Numbered from the stretch's first letter, positions 6,929 through 16,021 are shown. The stretch is 34,137 nucleotides of DNA from Bacteroidales bacterium (GCA_027451265.1 DAIDJT010000003.1:1-34137); one strand, 5' to 3'. Notes: generated from the letters alone by a model not told the origin. Program-made: numbers and translations.

Positions 6929-8413
6929 TTATTCAACCAGTTTTTCGTAGTCGGTATCCAGCGGCTTGCGCGTTATGAAATCATAAAGGGTGAGCGCCCT
7001 CATATTGTAATAGTAGCTCCAGTAATTGTTAAGGGCCTGGATATAATTACGCTTGTTCTGGTCCTTCTTTGTATCTGCATTGTTTAATTCAAGGACATCA
7101 ATCTTTCCTATAAGAAAGCGCTGTTTGGTCACCTCAAACATCTTGGCAGCAACAGTATCAGACTTGGCAGCAATGACAACCTGGTCATCCTGCATGTTGA
7201 ACTGCTGCACATCAAGCAGAAGACTCTGTTCAAAATCGCTTCGCGACTGCTCGACCTGGACACGTGTAAGCTCCTCGCTCGACTTTGCCATCTTGTAACG
7301 GCCGCGCCCCTGTCCCCAGTCAAGTATCGGGAGGGAGAACGAGACCCTGATTGTCTGCTGCTGGTTGGGCTTGTCATAGGCCATGTTGAGCAAAGGGTCC
7401 TGGTCACGCAAACCATATGATGCCGTCAGGTTGGCGTTGAGACCCTTCTCAGCCTTTGCCTGTGCAACAGAACTCTGGGCCTCAACCAGCTGACGCTCCA
7501 TGGCAATCATTTCAGGATTGTTCTGTTCTGCAAGCTTCAGAACCTCACTTACCTCAACCTGAAGATCGGGAATCTTACTCGGGACGAGCAGCTCAAGGCG
7601 GACTGACTGGTTAAACCCAAGGAATGACCTGAGCTTAAGCTCACGGTCACGGAGGTTCATCTCAGACTCATTGATAGCTGTCCCGGCATTGAGATATGAC
7701 AGTTCCATCTGCAGGAGCTCATCTTCCGCGATTGTTCCCAGGTTGTAACGCCCCTTGGCAATCTGATACAGTGTATCAGCATTCTGCATGTTGGTCTCAG
7801 CTATCTCCTTGTTTATCTGTGCAAGCGCCAGGTTGAAGAAGTACTGCACGGCCATCATATGGACATTCTCCACATCCCTCAGGTATGTCTTGCGTGCCTC
7901 CTCATACTTGAGCGGCTCAATCTTCTTCTGCCATCTCAGCTCATTGTACCTGAAGAGTGGCTGTGTCAGCCTGACGTTCAGAGGAGAAGTAATATACCTC
8001 TCGCCTTCTGTCTCGAAGTTCTTCTCATAAGTCATATCAGAGTAAAGCGATATGGAACCGCCAGTAAAACCGATGTTCTGAGCCAGCGAGAGGTTGCCGG
8101 TAGTCTGAAGAACGTTTGTGGAGGCATACTCCCACTGCTGTGACACTGAGTTCCAGACCCTGTTGTAAGCCGTGCTGTAATCAGGCAGGCTGCCCGAAAG
8201 TGAAAGGATCGGCCTGTAGTCTGCTACAAATGTGCGGTACTGCCAGTAACTTGCACGGAAACGGTGCTTGGCAATCAGGGCATTGGGCGACTGCTCCGAC
8301 GCAAGCCTGACAACCTCATCAAGGGTAAGACGCTTTACCTCCTGTGGCATCGCCGGCAGGGCAATGAGTCCTGAAAATAATACTGCCAGTGAAAGTGCTT
8401 TTATGCTTTTCAT
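6929..8413 (-). CDS. TolC-family outer-membrane efflux channel
   Basis: 494 residues with a signal peptide (MKSIKALSLAVLFSGLIALPAMPQ). The mature start LTLDEVVRLASEQSPNALIAK is the first helix of an outer-membrane efflux protein (OEP) repeat. The second repeat begins around EVSEVLKLAEQNNPEMIAMERQLVEAQ, and long coiled-coil helices with heptad Leu/Ala fill the rest, as in the periplasmic tunnel of TolC-like channels. The C-terminal helices (RFLIGKIDVLELNNADTKKDQNKRNYIQALNNYW) are typical. It is the last gene of a MacA-like adaptor, MacB-like permease, TolC operon, nine bases after the permease, so it most likely forms the outer-membrane exit of that tripartite machine. It may also serve the metal RND pump nearby (inference). 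Confidence 0.93.
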   Translation of the reverse strand: MKSIKALSLAVLFSGLIALPAMPQEVKRLTLDEVVRLASEQSPNALIAKHRFRASYWQYRTFVADYRPILSLSGSLPDYSTAYNRVWNSVSQQWEYASTNVLQTTGNLSLAQNIGFTGGSISLYSDMTYEKNFETEGERYITSPLNVRLTQPLFRYNELRWQKKIEPLKYEEARKTYLRDVENVHMMAVQYFFNLALAQINKEIAETNMQNADTLYQIAKGRYNLGTIAEDELLQMELSYLNAGTAINESEMNLRDRELKLRSFLGFNQSVRLELLVPSKIPDLQVEVSEVLKLAEQNNPEMIAMERQLVEAQSSVAQAKAEKGLNANLTASYGLRDQDPLLNMAYDKPNQQQTIRVSFSLPILDWGQGRGRYKMAKSSEELTRVQVEQSRSDFEQSLLLDVQQFNMQDDQVVIAAKSDTVAAKMFEVTKQRFLIGKIDVLELNNADTKKDQNKRNYIQALNNYWSYYYNMRALTLYDFITRKPLDTDYEKLVE

Positions 8414-8422
8414 ATAATCTTA

Positions 8423-9793
8423 TTATTCATAACGAAGTGATTCAATCGGGTCTCTTTCTGAGGCTCTCTTTGCCGGCGAATAGCCGAAGATGACCCCAAC
8501 CGCGGCTGATACCCCGAAGGCAATCACAATAGAAAAGAGTGAAACAATTGTTGTTATGCCCGCTATCTTCTGTATCAGTACTGCCAGGATTATTCCGAGG
8601 AATACACCTATGAAGCCTCCAGAGACACTGATAAGCACTGCCTCTGAGAGGAACTGAACGACAATATCCATCTTCTTTGCACCGATGGCCATCCTCGTTC
8701 CTATCTCCTTAATTCTTTCCATTACAGAGGCGAACATGATATTCATGATTCCGATGCCGCCTACTATCAGGGAGATACTTGCAATTGCACCCAGCACAAT
8801 GTTGAAGATATCCTTGGTCCTCTGCTGCTGTTTCAGAAGCAGCTCCGGGACGGTTATCTCAAAGTCCTTCACGCCGGAGTGCCTCCTCAGCATCATCCTG
8901 CTGAGAACCTCGGTGGTGGGAGTTAGCTGTTCGGTCTCGGCAACCTGAACCACAATCTTGTCGAGCTGGTTATAGTTGGTCTCGGTGTTGGTGGTGGAAG
9001 CGCTCGCACCGCTGACAACCACCCTTCCATGCATGCCTCCGCCACCGAAAACCTGGACTGATGTTGCCTCAGTTGCCAGCTTGGTGTTGACAAGTGCCCT
9101 GTTCTGGTAACGCATGAGCATAGTCTTGATCGGGATATAAACGTTGTCATTGTAAACGTTTACCCCCTGTTCCTCGAACCCGGTCAGGGAAACGTTGGTC
9201 TTTTCGAGTACGCCTATCACCTTCAGCCACACATTGTCAAACTTGAGATACTGGCCGATGGGGTCAACCTGGCTGAAGAATTTGGCCCTGATGTTGGCAC
9301 CGATGATGCAAACCTGTATCCCGTATTCTTCCTGGTAGTCGTTAAAGAAGACACCCTGCGAAAGCGGGAGATTGTAAAGCTCAAAATAGTCATTCGATAC
9401 CCCTACCAGCTTGGCGGTATAGCGCATGCCGCTCAGCACTATTGTAGAGTTGAATGCAATCTCCGGGCTTATTCTCTTCACTGCGGGGATGGTGCTGCGG
9501 ATTGCCTCCACATCAAGCAGTGTCAGCCCTCTTGAGAATTTGTTCAACTGTTTCTCTCCTTCATTCTGGGAAGCATCCTTCTCCTGCACGATGGGGCTGA
9601 TGAGTATGTTGTTAACCCCTACCATCTTGATCTGGTCAAGGATCTCCTGCTGAGCACCCTTGCCTATTGCAAGCATGCTGATGACAGCCGCCACCCCGAA
9701 GATGATCCCGAGGGCGGTCAGTATCGACTTGAGCTTGTTTGAAAGAATCGACTCAAGGGCGATGCGTATGTCGTGTCCGTATCTTTTGAACAT
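8423..9793 (-). CDS. MacB-like ABC transporter permease (FtsX fold, no ATPase domain)
   Basis: 456 residues. Residues 1-45 hold a cytoplasmic start and the first helix (SILTALGIIFGVAAVISMLAIG), followed by the periplasmic core domain (GAQQEILDQIKMVGVNNILI onward). Three C-terminal helices follow: LGAIASISLIVGGIGIMNIM, an Ala/Val/Leu helix after MDIVVQFLSEAVL, and IVIAFGVSAAVGVIFGYSPAKRA. The coupling motif MERIKEIGTRMAIGAKK and the end DPIESLRYE are classic for MacB-type permeases, which act as mechanotransmitters pumping periplasmic substrates through TolC. Canonical MacB carries an N-terminal ATPase of about 220 residues that is absent here. No ATPase gene is in the operon, so the ATPase must be supplied elsewhere, possibly by the LolD-like protein at 2581-3234. 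Confidence 0.92.
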   Translation of the reverse strand: MFKRYGHDIRIALESILSNKLKSILTALGIIFGVAAVISMLAIGKGAQQEILDQIKMVGVNNILISPIVQEKDASQNEGEKQLNKFSRGLTLLDVEAIRSTIPAVKRISPEIAFNSTIVLSGMRYTAKLVGVSNDYFELYNLPLSQGVFFNDYQEEYGIQVCIIGANIRAKFFSQVDPIGQYLKFDNVWLKVIGVLEKTNVSLTGFEEQGVNVYNDNVYIPIKTMLMRYQNRALVNTKLATEATSVQVFGGGGMHGRVVVSGASASTTNTETNYNQLDKIVVQVAETEQLTPTTEVLSRMMLRRHSGVKDFEITVPELLLKQQQRTKDIFNIVLGAIASISLIVGGIGIMNIMFASVMERIKEIGTRMAIGAKKMDIVVQFLSEAVLISVSGGFIGVFLGIILAVLIQKIAGITTIVSLFSIVIAFGVSAAVGVIFGYSPAKRASERDPIESLRYE

Positions 9794-9833
9794 GTTATTC
9801 CATGTTTATTTGCCTCAGAATCCTTTATCCCTG

Positions 9834-11348
9834 TTACTGGTTTGGCGTTCTTACCCTCTGCACCCTGACAGTGGTGTCACTTCCGCTTCCGGCCGGTCTG
9901 CCCTGCATCTGTCCGGGGCGTCCTGCTCCGCGCATCTGACGCATCGCCTCACGCTGCTCGGGAGTAAGGTTTTGCATGAATTCACGCATCTGCTCCGGGG
10001 TCATGTTGCCCGGCATCATGCCCGGTCGCTGGTTGCCATTCTGCTGACGCTTTGCCTCTTCGGCAGCCTGCTGCTTCTTCCTCTCCTTGATAACGCTTAT
10101 CAGCTCCTCACCGTGAAGCTTGAATTTTTCAGCGTTCTCGGGAATAGAAAGATAGAGCTTCTGGCCTTTTTCAAGACCCTGCTCCACAATTATGTCATTT
10201 TCATTAGACTCACCAAGGACAACCACCTGGCGTGACCCGTCCTTCATATAAACAAACGGGACACTGTCTGCTGTGGCGAATACTGTCTCAAGCGGAATAA
10301 ATGTCACATCGGTGAATGTTTTGGTGATTATCTGGTTTCCCGTGGTCATTGAAGGCCTGAGAATAGGATCAGAACCGTCAATCTTGGTTATAACCTCGAA
10401 TACCTTTGCATCGGTATTTGGAAGCTGCTCGCCGATATTGGCAACACTGAGCACAACACCGGTGTATGTTTTCTCAGGGAAGGCGTCAACGGTAAGCCTT
10501 ACACGCTGCCCGGCCTTTACCTTGCTTACATCAATCTCATTGACATAAGTCTTGGAGATCATTGATGCAAGGTCAGGAAGAGTGGCAACCACCGGGTCCC
10601 ACGGACTGATTTCCGAGCCAACCTTGCGTTTCGCACCGCCCCATTCCCTTTTGTATATTACCATCCCGTCAGACGGGGCTGTGATTATGAATTTCTGGAT
10701 TATCTCCTGCATCTCGGCAACTTTTCTCTGCTGCTTGGCTACCTGTAATTCAGTGTCCTTTATATCAGCCCTTGCCTGCCTGACTTTCAGGTCATAGTTG
10801 CTGAGTGACTGTTCATATGACCGCTGGGCCTTGTCAAGGGTTATCCTTGCCTGCCTGATTGTTGTAGGAGGCTCATACTTCGACTGCTCAAGGGTTATTT
10901 CGGCCTCCTCCATGTTAAACTTAAGGTTGAGGAGATCATCCCTCAGGTTACCAAGGGTTATGGTGGTATCAAGCTGCTTTTTAAGCAGGTCGGTCTGATA
11001 TGACTCCAGCCTGTCCTGTTCATCCTTTAACGTGTTGTCAACGCTTGAACGGTCAAGGGTGGCTACATAATCGCCTGCCTTCACCTCAGTACCTTCCGGC
11101 ACCAGGTCCGAGATCTTGATTGACCCGAACCTCATGTTGCGGCTGCTGAGACCCTCAGGCCCCTTGATATCTGTTGAAACCTCTGCCTGCAGTTCCCCGG
11201 TGGTTGTGACAACCACCTCAAAATCACCCTTCCGCACTTCAGTAAACAGTGTGCTAAGATCTTCCTTGCCTGTAAGTTTGCTGATGATGATCATGGCGAT
11301 TACTGCCAGCAATACAACGACTGAGGTAATGATAATAGTCCTTTTCAT
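9834..11348 (-). CDS. MacA/HlyD-like periplasmic adaptor of an ABC efflux system
   Basis: 504 residues. An N-terminal membrane anchor (IIITSVVVLLAVIAMIIISKL) is followed by a barrel-sandwich domain with the first lipoyl half (KISDLVPEGTEVKAGDYVATLDRS). A helical hairpin of about 120 residues rich in Lys/Glu/Leu follows, then the second half (KFIITAPSDGMVIYKREWGG), and beta-barrel and membrane-proximal domains ending near residue 415. The family links an inner-membrane transporter to a TolC channel. The last 80 or so residues are unusual: a Lys/Gln/Arg helix, then PGMMPGNMTPEQMREFMQN and LTPEQREAMRQM in tandem, then a Gly/Arg/Gln-rich tail. The two TPEQ units resemble the LTxxQ motif of Spy/CpxP proteins, though the tail may simply be low complexity. 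It is the first gene of its operon, 40 bases before the permease. Confidence 0.9.
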   Translation of the reverse strand: MKRTIIITSVVVLLAVIAMIIISKLTGKEDLSTLFTEVRKGDFEVVVTTTGELQAEVSTDIKGPEGLSSRNMRFGSIKISDLVPEGTEVKAGDYVATLDRSSVDNTLKDEQDRLESYQTDLLKKQLDTTITLGNLRDDLLNLKFNMEEAEITLEQSKYEPPTTIRQARITLDKAQRSYEQSLSNYDLKVRQARADIKDTELQVAKQQRKVAEMQEIIQKFIITAPSDGMVIYKREWGGAKRKVGSEISPWDPVVATLPDLASMISKTYVNEIDVSKVKAGQRVRLTVDAFPEKTYTGVVLSVANIGEQLPNTDAKVFEVITKIDGSDPILRPSMTTGNQIITKTFTDVTFIPLETVFATADSVPFVYMKDGSRQVVVLGESNENDIIVEQGLEKGQKLYLSIPENAEKFKLHGEELISVIKERKKQQAAEEAKRQQNGNQRPGMMPGNMTPEQMREFMQNLTPEQREAMRQMRGAGRPGQMQGRPAGSGSDTTVRVQRVRTPNQ

Positions 11349-11392
11349 CTGCCAAATTATCTGTTTGTTTTATTAAAGGCGTGAAATTATTA

Positions 11393-11400
11393 CAAATTTA
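11393..11400 (-). promoter_or_regulatory. Bacteroidetes -7 promoter box for the MacA-MacB-TolC operon
   Basis: The minus strand reads TAAATTTG, a full match to TAnnTTTG, 44 bases before the adaptor ATG in an AT-rich intergenic region. GTTTAC lies 20 bases upstream as a possible, imperfect -33 element. Confidence 0.5.
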
Positions 11401-11509
11401 GATTTATGTATTCGTTTTAAGTAAACATTAACTTTCATTAACTTAAACCTGTTTGTAGTGCATAAAAACCGTTCAAAAAAGAGGTGTAAATAGTACCCGG
11501 GTGAAATAA

Positions 11510-12889
11510 TTATAAATTTTTAACAATGACTGTAACGCTGTCAGCCAGTCTTTCTGCCTGCTCCATTGTTTTCTCCTCGGCATAAATCCTCATTATCGGT
11601 TCGGTGTTTGATTTCCTGACCTGGACCCATCCTGAAGGCAGGTCAAGCTTAATCCCGTCACGCGTGTCACATGATGCTTCAGGATATGCCTTTACCAGGT
11701 TTTCACGAAGCTTGTCCATGTCAACAATGCCCTGGAGGTCAATCTTTTTTTTCGCAATGAAGTAGTTCGGATATTTGCTTCGCAGTTCACTGCATTTGAC
11801 TCCCTGTTTTGCGAGGTGGGTCAGGAAGAGGGCAATTCCTGCCAGTGCATCACGGCCGTAATGAAGTGCCGGATATATGACACCGCCGTTGCCTTCACCC
11901 CCAATGACGGCGCCGGTACGCTTCATCTCAGCCACAACATTGACCTCTCCCACCGGTGCGGAGGTATAGGTGCAACCATGCTTTTCACTGACATCCCGTA
12001 ACGCCCTTGTTGATGACATGTTGGATACGGTGGGTCCCTTGACATGGCCAAGCACATAATCAGAAACAGACACCAGGGTGTACTCCTCTCCGAACATTAA
12101 CCCGTCTTCGCATACAATGGCCAGCCTGTCAACGTCAGGGTCAACCACGAAGCCAAGATGGGCTCCGCTTTCCTTCACGGTTCGGGAGATATCTGAAAGA
12201 TGTTCCGGCAACGGTTCCGGGTTATGCGGAAAGAGACCGGTAGGTTCACAGTAAAGCTCAATCACATTATTTACACCCAGCGCCTTCAGAAGTGCAGGTA
12301 TTGCAATGCCTCCCACCGAGTTGACTGCATCAACGGCTATTGTAAACCCGGCCTTTCGGATAGCATCACAATCGGTCAGCTTCATCCCGGCCACCATGGC
12401 GATATGCTTTTCAGTCCAGCTGTCATCACGTGTTTCCTTTCCCAACTTATCGTAAGTCACATAGTCAAAGTCTTCCGCTGCTGCCAGGGCCAGAACCTCC
12501 CTGCCGTCAGCATCACTCAGGAACTCACCCTCTTCATTGAGGAGCTTGAGAGCATTCCACTGGGCCGGGTTATGACTCGCTGTCAGTATGATTCCTCCCC
12601 CGGCACCCAGCCCCGTCACAGCCACCTCAACCGTTGGGGTGGTGACCAGTCCGGCATCAATGACATCTATCCCTGCACTCCTGAGTGATGAGTTGACCAG
12701 CGCAGCAACCACCGGGCCGGATACCCGGGCATCACGTCCGGTTACGACACGAAGCGGTCCTCTGCCCCTTCTCCTGAGCCATGTGCCGTAAGCAGATGCA
12801 AATTTTACAATATCAACGGGTGTAAGCGACTCGCCCGGTTTCCCGCCAATTGTTCCCCTGATGCCTGAGATGGATTTGATAAGTGCCAT
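11510..12889 (-). CDS. glmM: Phosphoglucosamine mutase / phosphomannomutase family protein
   Basis: 459 residues, full length for the alpha-D-phosphohexomutase family. The active-site serine loop is TASHNPAQWNALK near residue 100. The metal loop is DPDVDRLAIV near 245, the sugar-recognition loop is GGEGNGGVIYP near 330, and the phosphate loop near the end is RKSNTEPIMRIYAE. Such enzymes move phosphate between C6 and C1 of a hexose; in Bacteroidetes the copy of this size is usually assigned as GlmM, converting glucosamine-6-phosphate to glucosamine-1-phosphate for UDP-GlcNAc and cell-wall synthesis. The GEGNGG loop differs from the GEQSGH of proteobacterial GlmM and looks more like archaeal-type phosphomutases, so phosphomannomutase activity cannot be excluded. 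It stands alone, divergent from the pseudouridine synthase gene. Confidence 0.88.
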   Translation of the reverse strand: MALIKSISGIRGTIGGKPGESLTPVDIVKFASAYGTWLRRRGRGPLRVVTGRDARVSGPVVAALVNSSLRSAGIDVIDAGLVTTPTVEVAVTGLGAGGGIILTASHNPAQWNALKLLNEEGEFLSDADGREVLALAAAEDFDYVTYDKLGKETRDDSWTEKHIAMVAGMKLTDCDAIRKAGFTIAVDAVNSVGGIAIPALLKALGVNNVIELYCEPTGLFPHNPEPLPEHLSDISRTVKESGAHLGFVVDPDVDRLAIVCEDGLMFGEEYTLVSVSDYVLGHVKGPTVSNMSSTRALRDVSEKHGCTYTSAPVGEVNVVAEMKRTGAVIGGEGNGGVIYPALHYGRDALAGIALFLTHLAKQGVKCSELRSKYPNYFIAKKKIDLQGIVDMDKLRENLVKAYPEASCDTRDGIKLDLPSGWVQVRKSNTEPIMRIYAEEKTMEQAERLADSVTVIVKNL

Positions 12890-12912
12890 ATAATGCCAGT
12901 TTTAGTAAAATG

Positions 12913-12920
12913 CAAAGGTG
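12913..12920 (-). promoter_or_regulatory. Near-match -7 promoter box upstream of glmM
   Basis: The minus strand reads CACCTTTG, then CA, one mismatch from TAnnTTTG, about 24 bases before the glmM ATG. No clear -33 element is seen. Confidence 0.25.
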
Positions 12921-12955
12921 CAAAAAAGATCGGGGATAAAACCGGTAAATAGTTG

Positions 12956-12963
12956 TAAATTTG
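12956..12963 (+). promoter_or_regulatory. Bacteroidetes -7 promoter box for the pseudouridine synthase gene
   Basis: TAAATTTG matches TAnnTTTG and lies 16 bases before the ATG at 12979. It overlaps the TTG at 12961 that the ORF track uses as start, which argues that translation begins downstream at 12979 or 12982. Confidence 0.5.
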
Positions 12964-12978
12964 CACGCTGAAAGAATA

Positions 12979-13818
12979 ATGATGGAAAAAAAGACGGCCG
13001 GGCCACGTAAAGAATTCAGAAAAAGGGAAGTGACCCCGGGGGCTGCTGCCGGGCCACGTAAAGCTTTTAAGAAAGGCAAAGGCACCCCGAAACCGGAGGC
13101 CGAACCTGTCAGGCTCAATAAATTCATAGCTAACAGCGGCGTCTGCGCAAGGCGTGAAGCTGACGAGCTGATTAAACAGGGATACATATCTGTCAATGGA
13201 AAGAAGGTGACCGATATGGGTATCAAGGTACTGCCGTCTGACAAAGTGGAGTACAGGGGTAAACTGCTTACCCCCGGGAAGAAGGTATACATACTGCTCA
13301 ACAAGCCGAAAGGATATGTAACCACAGTCAGGGATCCTCATGCCGACTTCACCGTCCTGGACCTTGTGAAGGATGCCACCACCGAACGGATCTACCCTGT
13401 GGGAAGGCTTGACAAGGCAACCACCGGCGTTCTCCTTCTGACCAATGACGGTGACCTGGCAGGAAAACTAACCCACCCCTCATACGGCGCCGGAAAGGTT
13501 TATCATGTCTTCCTCGACAGGGAGGTTACCAGAAACGATATGGAGACCATTGTCAACGGGGTGGAGCTTGAGGAGGGAAAGGTCAGCGCAGATGCCATCT
13601 CCTATGCTGACCCGGAGGATCGCACCCAGGTTGGCGTCGAAATTCACTCGGGCCAGAACAGGGTGGTAAGACGCATCTTTGAAAAACTGGGCTATAAGGT
13701 CAGAAAACTCGACCGTGTCAGCTTTGCAGGCCTGACAAAAAAGAACCTGCAACGAGGGCACTGGAGACACCTGACACCGAAGGAGATCAGCCTTCTTAAA
13801 CGGGGCAACCGGAAATAA
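12979..13818 (+). CDS. RsuA/RluB-family ribosomal pseudouridine synthase
   Basis: 279 residues from ATG 12979 (ATG 12982 is equally possible). The track start at TTG 12961 lies inside a promoter-like box. A basic N-terminal extension of about 40 residues contains a 17-residue duplication (AGPRKEFRKREVTPG, AGPRKAFKKGKGTPK). It is followed by an S4 RNA-binding domain (RLNKFIANSGVCARREADELIKQGYISVNGK). The catalytic domain has the catalytic Asp loop YPVGRLDKATTGVLLLTNDGDLAGKL and ends with QNRVVRRIFEKLGYKVRKLDRVSFAG. This family converts specific uridines of 16S or 23S rRNA to pseudouridine; RluB (23S U2605) or RluE/RsuA-like specificity cannot be decided here. It starts a run with era and der, all ribosome-maturation factors. 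Confidence 0.9.
   Translation: MMEKKTAGPRKEFRKREVTPGAAAGPRKAFKKGKGTPKPEAEPVRLNKFIANSGVCARREADELIKQGYISVNGKKVTDMGIKVLPSDKVEYRGKLLTPGKKVYILLNKPKGYVTTVRDPHADFTVLDLVKDATTERIYPVGRLDKATTGVLLLTNDGDLAGKLTHPSYGAGKVYHVFLDREVTRNDMETIVNGVELEEGKVSADAISYADPEDRTQVGVEIHSGQNRVVRRIFEKLGYKVRKLDRVSFAGLTKKNLQRGHWRHLTPKEISLLKRGNRK
12997..13063. repeat. 51-bp in-frame duplication in the pseudouridine synthase N-terminus
   Basis: GCCGGGCCACGTAAAG occurs exactly at 12997-13012 and 13048-13063, offset 51 (17 codons). The codons that follow are similar at the protein level (EFRKREVTP against AFKKGKGTP), so the whole unit appears duplicated and diverged. Confidence 0.85.
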
Positions 13819-13827
13819 CACCACCCG

Positions 13828-14706
13828 ATGGAACACAGGTCTGGCTTTGTAAATATCCTCGGAAACCCCAACGTCGGGAAATCGACGCTGATGAACGTAC
13901 TCGTCGGCCAGAAGCTTTCAGTTACCACCCCGAAGGCACAGACCACCCGCCACAGGATCATGGGTATCCTCAACGGCGAGGGATACCAGGTTGTATATTC
14001 TGACACGCCGGGCATCCTGAACCCGAAGTATAAACTGCAGTCGGCCATGATGAAATCAGTCGAGTCTGCCCTTGATGATGCTGACCTGATCCTTTACGTC
14101 ACCGACGTCGTTGAGACTGCCTCCAAGCACAGCGGGCACCTCAGCCGCATACTTGCCTCTGCCGTACAGAAGATCATTGTCATAAACAAGATTGACCTTA
14201 CAAACCAGGCAGACCTGGAAAAGCTTGTGGAGAAGTGGAATGTGATGGCTCCAGGAATCCCGGCGCTTCCCGTGTCAGCCACCAACAGGTTCAATACTGA
14301 CCTCCTGCTGAAAGAAATAATCAGCCGCCTCCCGGAAGGGCCGCCATATTTCCCGGAAGATCAGCTGACTGACCGTTATGAGCGTTTCTTTGTCACAGAG
14401 ATCATCAGGGGAAAGATATTTGAGACATACCAGAAGGAGATTCCCTATTCGGTTGAAGTTGAGATTGAGAGTTACCGCGAAGAGCCGGGCATTAACCGGA
14501 TTGCGGCGATAATTTATGTTGCCAGGGAAAGCCAGAAGGGAATCATCATAGGCCATAAAGGCTCGATGCTTAAGCGGGCAGGCACCGCAGCAAGAAAGGA
14601 AATGGAAGAGTTCCTTGGCAAAAAAGTCTTCCTGGAACTTTATGTCAGGGTGGCCCCTGAGTGGCGTGACAATCCCCGCATGCTTAAAAAATTCGGATAC
14701 CTGTAG
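13828..14706 (+). CDS. era: GTPase Era
   Basis: 292 residues, typical for Era. The GTPase domain has G1 GNPNVGKST (residues 11-19), switch region TTPKAQTTRHRIMG, G3 DTPGIL and G4 NKID. The C-terminal KH domain carries ESQKGIIIGHKGSMLKRAGTAARKEME followed by LGKKVFLELYVRVAPEWRDN, the standard Era signature. Era binds the 3' end of 16S rRNA and acts in 30S subunit maturation. It lies nine bases after the pseudouridine synthase gene and nine bases before der, so the three are probably co-transcribed. Confidence 0.97.
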   Translation: MEHRSGFVNILGNPNVGKSTLMNVLVGQKLSVTTPKAQTTRHRIMGILNGEGYQVVYSDTPGILNPKYKLQSAMMKSVESALDDADLILYVTDVVETASKHSGHLSRILASAVQKIIVINKIDLTNQADLEKLVEKWNVMAPGIPALPVSATNRFNTDLLLKEIISRLPEGPPYFPEDQLTDRYERFFVTEIIRGKIFETYQKEIPYSVEVEIESYREEPGINRIAAIIYVARESQKGIIIGHKGSMLKRAGTAARKEMEEFLGKKVFLELYVRVAPEWRDNPRMLKKFGYL

Positions 14707-14715
14707 CATTTGATT

Positions 14716-16020
14716 ATGAGTAAGATAGCAGCAATAGTAGGAAGACCAAATGTTGGCAAGTCAACCCTCTTCAACCGCCTGACGGAGAGTCGTGCGGCAA
14801 TCGTGAACGAGGAGAGCGGTGTGACCCGTGACAGGCATTATGGCAGGGTATCATGGAACGGGGTGGAATTTTCGGTGGTTGACACCGGAGGGTTCGTGGA
14901 AAACTCCGACGACGTCTTCGAGAGCGAGATAAACAGGCAGGTCAAACTCGCCATCAGTGAGGCTGACGTGATACTCTTCATGGTTGACGTTGAGACCGGA
15001 GTACATGAACTTGACAGGTCAGTGGCATCGCTGCTGCGCAAGGTTCAGAAAAAGGTGATCACCATCGTCAACAAGGTTGACAATAACAAGCGCCTCCTTG
15101 ATGCTGCCGAATTCTATGGGCTGGGGCTGGGCGATTACTTCCCGGTAAGCTCCGTCAACGGAAGCGGCACAGGCGAGCTCCTTGACGAGATAGTAAAACA
15201 CCTTCCGGACACCCCTGACGAGACCGGTGAGGAGATACCAAAGGTGGCGGTGGTTGGCCGTCCCAACGTTGGCAAATCATCACTGGCAAATACACTCCTT
15301 GGTGAAGAGAGAAACATTGTGACACCCGTGGCCGGCACAACACGTGACTCAATTCACAGCCTGTACAACAAATTTAACTACCGGTTCCTTCTCATTGACA
15401 CCGCCGGGCTCAGAAAAAAAGCAAAAGTGGAGGAGGATATCGAGTTCTACTCAACCCTCAGGTCAGTGAGAGCCATCGAGGAGAGCGATGTGTGCCTGCT
15501 GCTCATTGATGCCACACGCGGGATCGAATCACAGGATCTCAGCATCCTGAGCATAATCCAGAAAAACAATAAGGGACTGATCATCCTGGTAAACAAATGG
15601 GACCTGGTGGAGAAGGACCAGAACAGCACCAAGCGCTTTGAGGATGAGATCAGGTCAAAGACAGCTCCATTCACCGACTACCCTGTACTGTTTATTTCAG
15701 CAATTACCAAACAAAGGGTGCATAAGGTTCTGGAACTCATCATGACCGTCTATGAAAACAGGAGAAGAAAGATCTCCACGTCACAGCTGAATGAGGTGAT
15801 GCTCAGGATCATCGGCGAAACTCCGCCGCCGGCTACAAAGGGGAAGCATATCAAAATCAAATATGTAACCCAGCTCCCTTCAGCCTCCCCGGCCTTTGCC
15901 TTCTTCTGCAACCTGCCGCAATACATCAGGGAACCATATAAAAGGTTCGTGGAGAACAGACTGAGAGAGAACTTCCCCCTGACCGGCGCTCCCGTAAGGA
16001 TATTTTTCAGAAAAAAATAA
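14716..16020 (+). CDS. der: Ribosome-associated GTPase Der (EngA)
   Basis: 434 residues from ATG 14716; the track start (TTG 14710) adds two residues ahead of the conserved start [20 protein letters not shown] and is less likely. Two tandem GTPase domains are visible. The first has GRPNVGKST near residue 8, DTGG and NKVD; the second has [10 protein letters not shown] near 180, [14 protein letters not shown] and NKWD. The C-terminal KH-like domain contains the [16 protein letters not shown] stretch and [24 protein letters not shown], the usual Der ending. Der acts in 50S subunit assembly. It follows era closely in one transcription unit. Confidence 0.97.
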   Translation: MSKIAAIVGRPNVGKSTLFNRLTESRAAIVNEESGVTRDRHYGRVSWNGVEFSVVDTGGFVENSDDVFESEINRQVKLAISEADVILFMVDVETGVHELDRSVASLLRKVQKKVITIVNKVDNNKRLLDAAEFYGLGLGDYFPVSSVNGSGTGELLDEIVKHLPDTPDETGEEIPKVAVVGRPNVGKSSLANTLLGEERNIVTPVAGTTRDSIHSLYNKFNYRFLLIDTAGLRKKAKVEEDIEFYSTLRSVRAIEESDVCLLLIDATRGIESQDLSILSIIQKNNKGLIILVNKWDLVEKDQNSTKRFEDEIRSKTAPFTDYPVLFISAITKQRVHKVLELIMTVYENRRRKISTSQLNEVMLRIIGETPPPATKGKHIKIKYVTQLPSASPAFAFFCNLPQYIREPYKRFVENRLRENFPLTGAPVRIFFRKK

Positions 16021-16021
16021 A

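Noticed and set aside
9660-10235. 191-residue plus-strand ORF
   Set aside because: It spans the junction of the permease and adaptor genes in antisense and shows no family features.
12961-12978. TTG start of the pseudouridine synthase ORF
   Set aside because: The TTG lies inside a TAAATTTG promoter box; ATG 12979 or 12982 is more likely.
12805-13341. 178- and 170-residue minus-strand ORFs over the glmM/pseudouridine synthase divergent region
   Set aside because: They cover the promoter region and the S4 domain coding sequence in antisense and have no coherent protein features.
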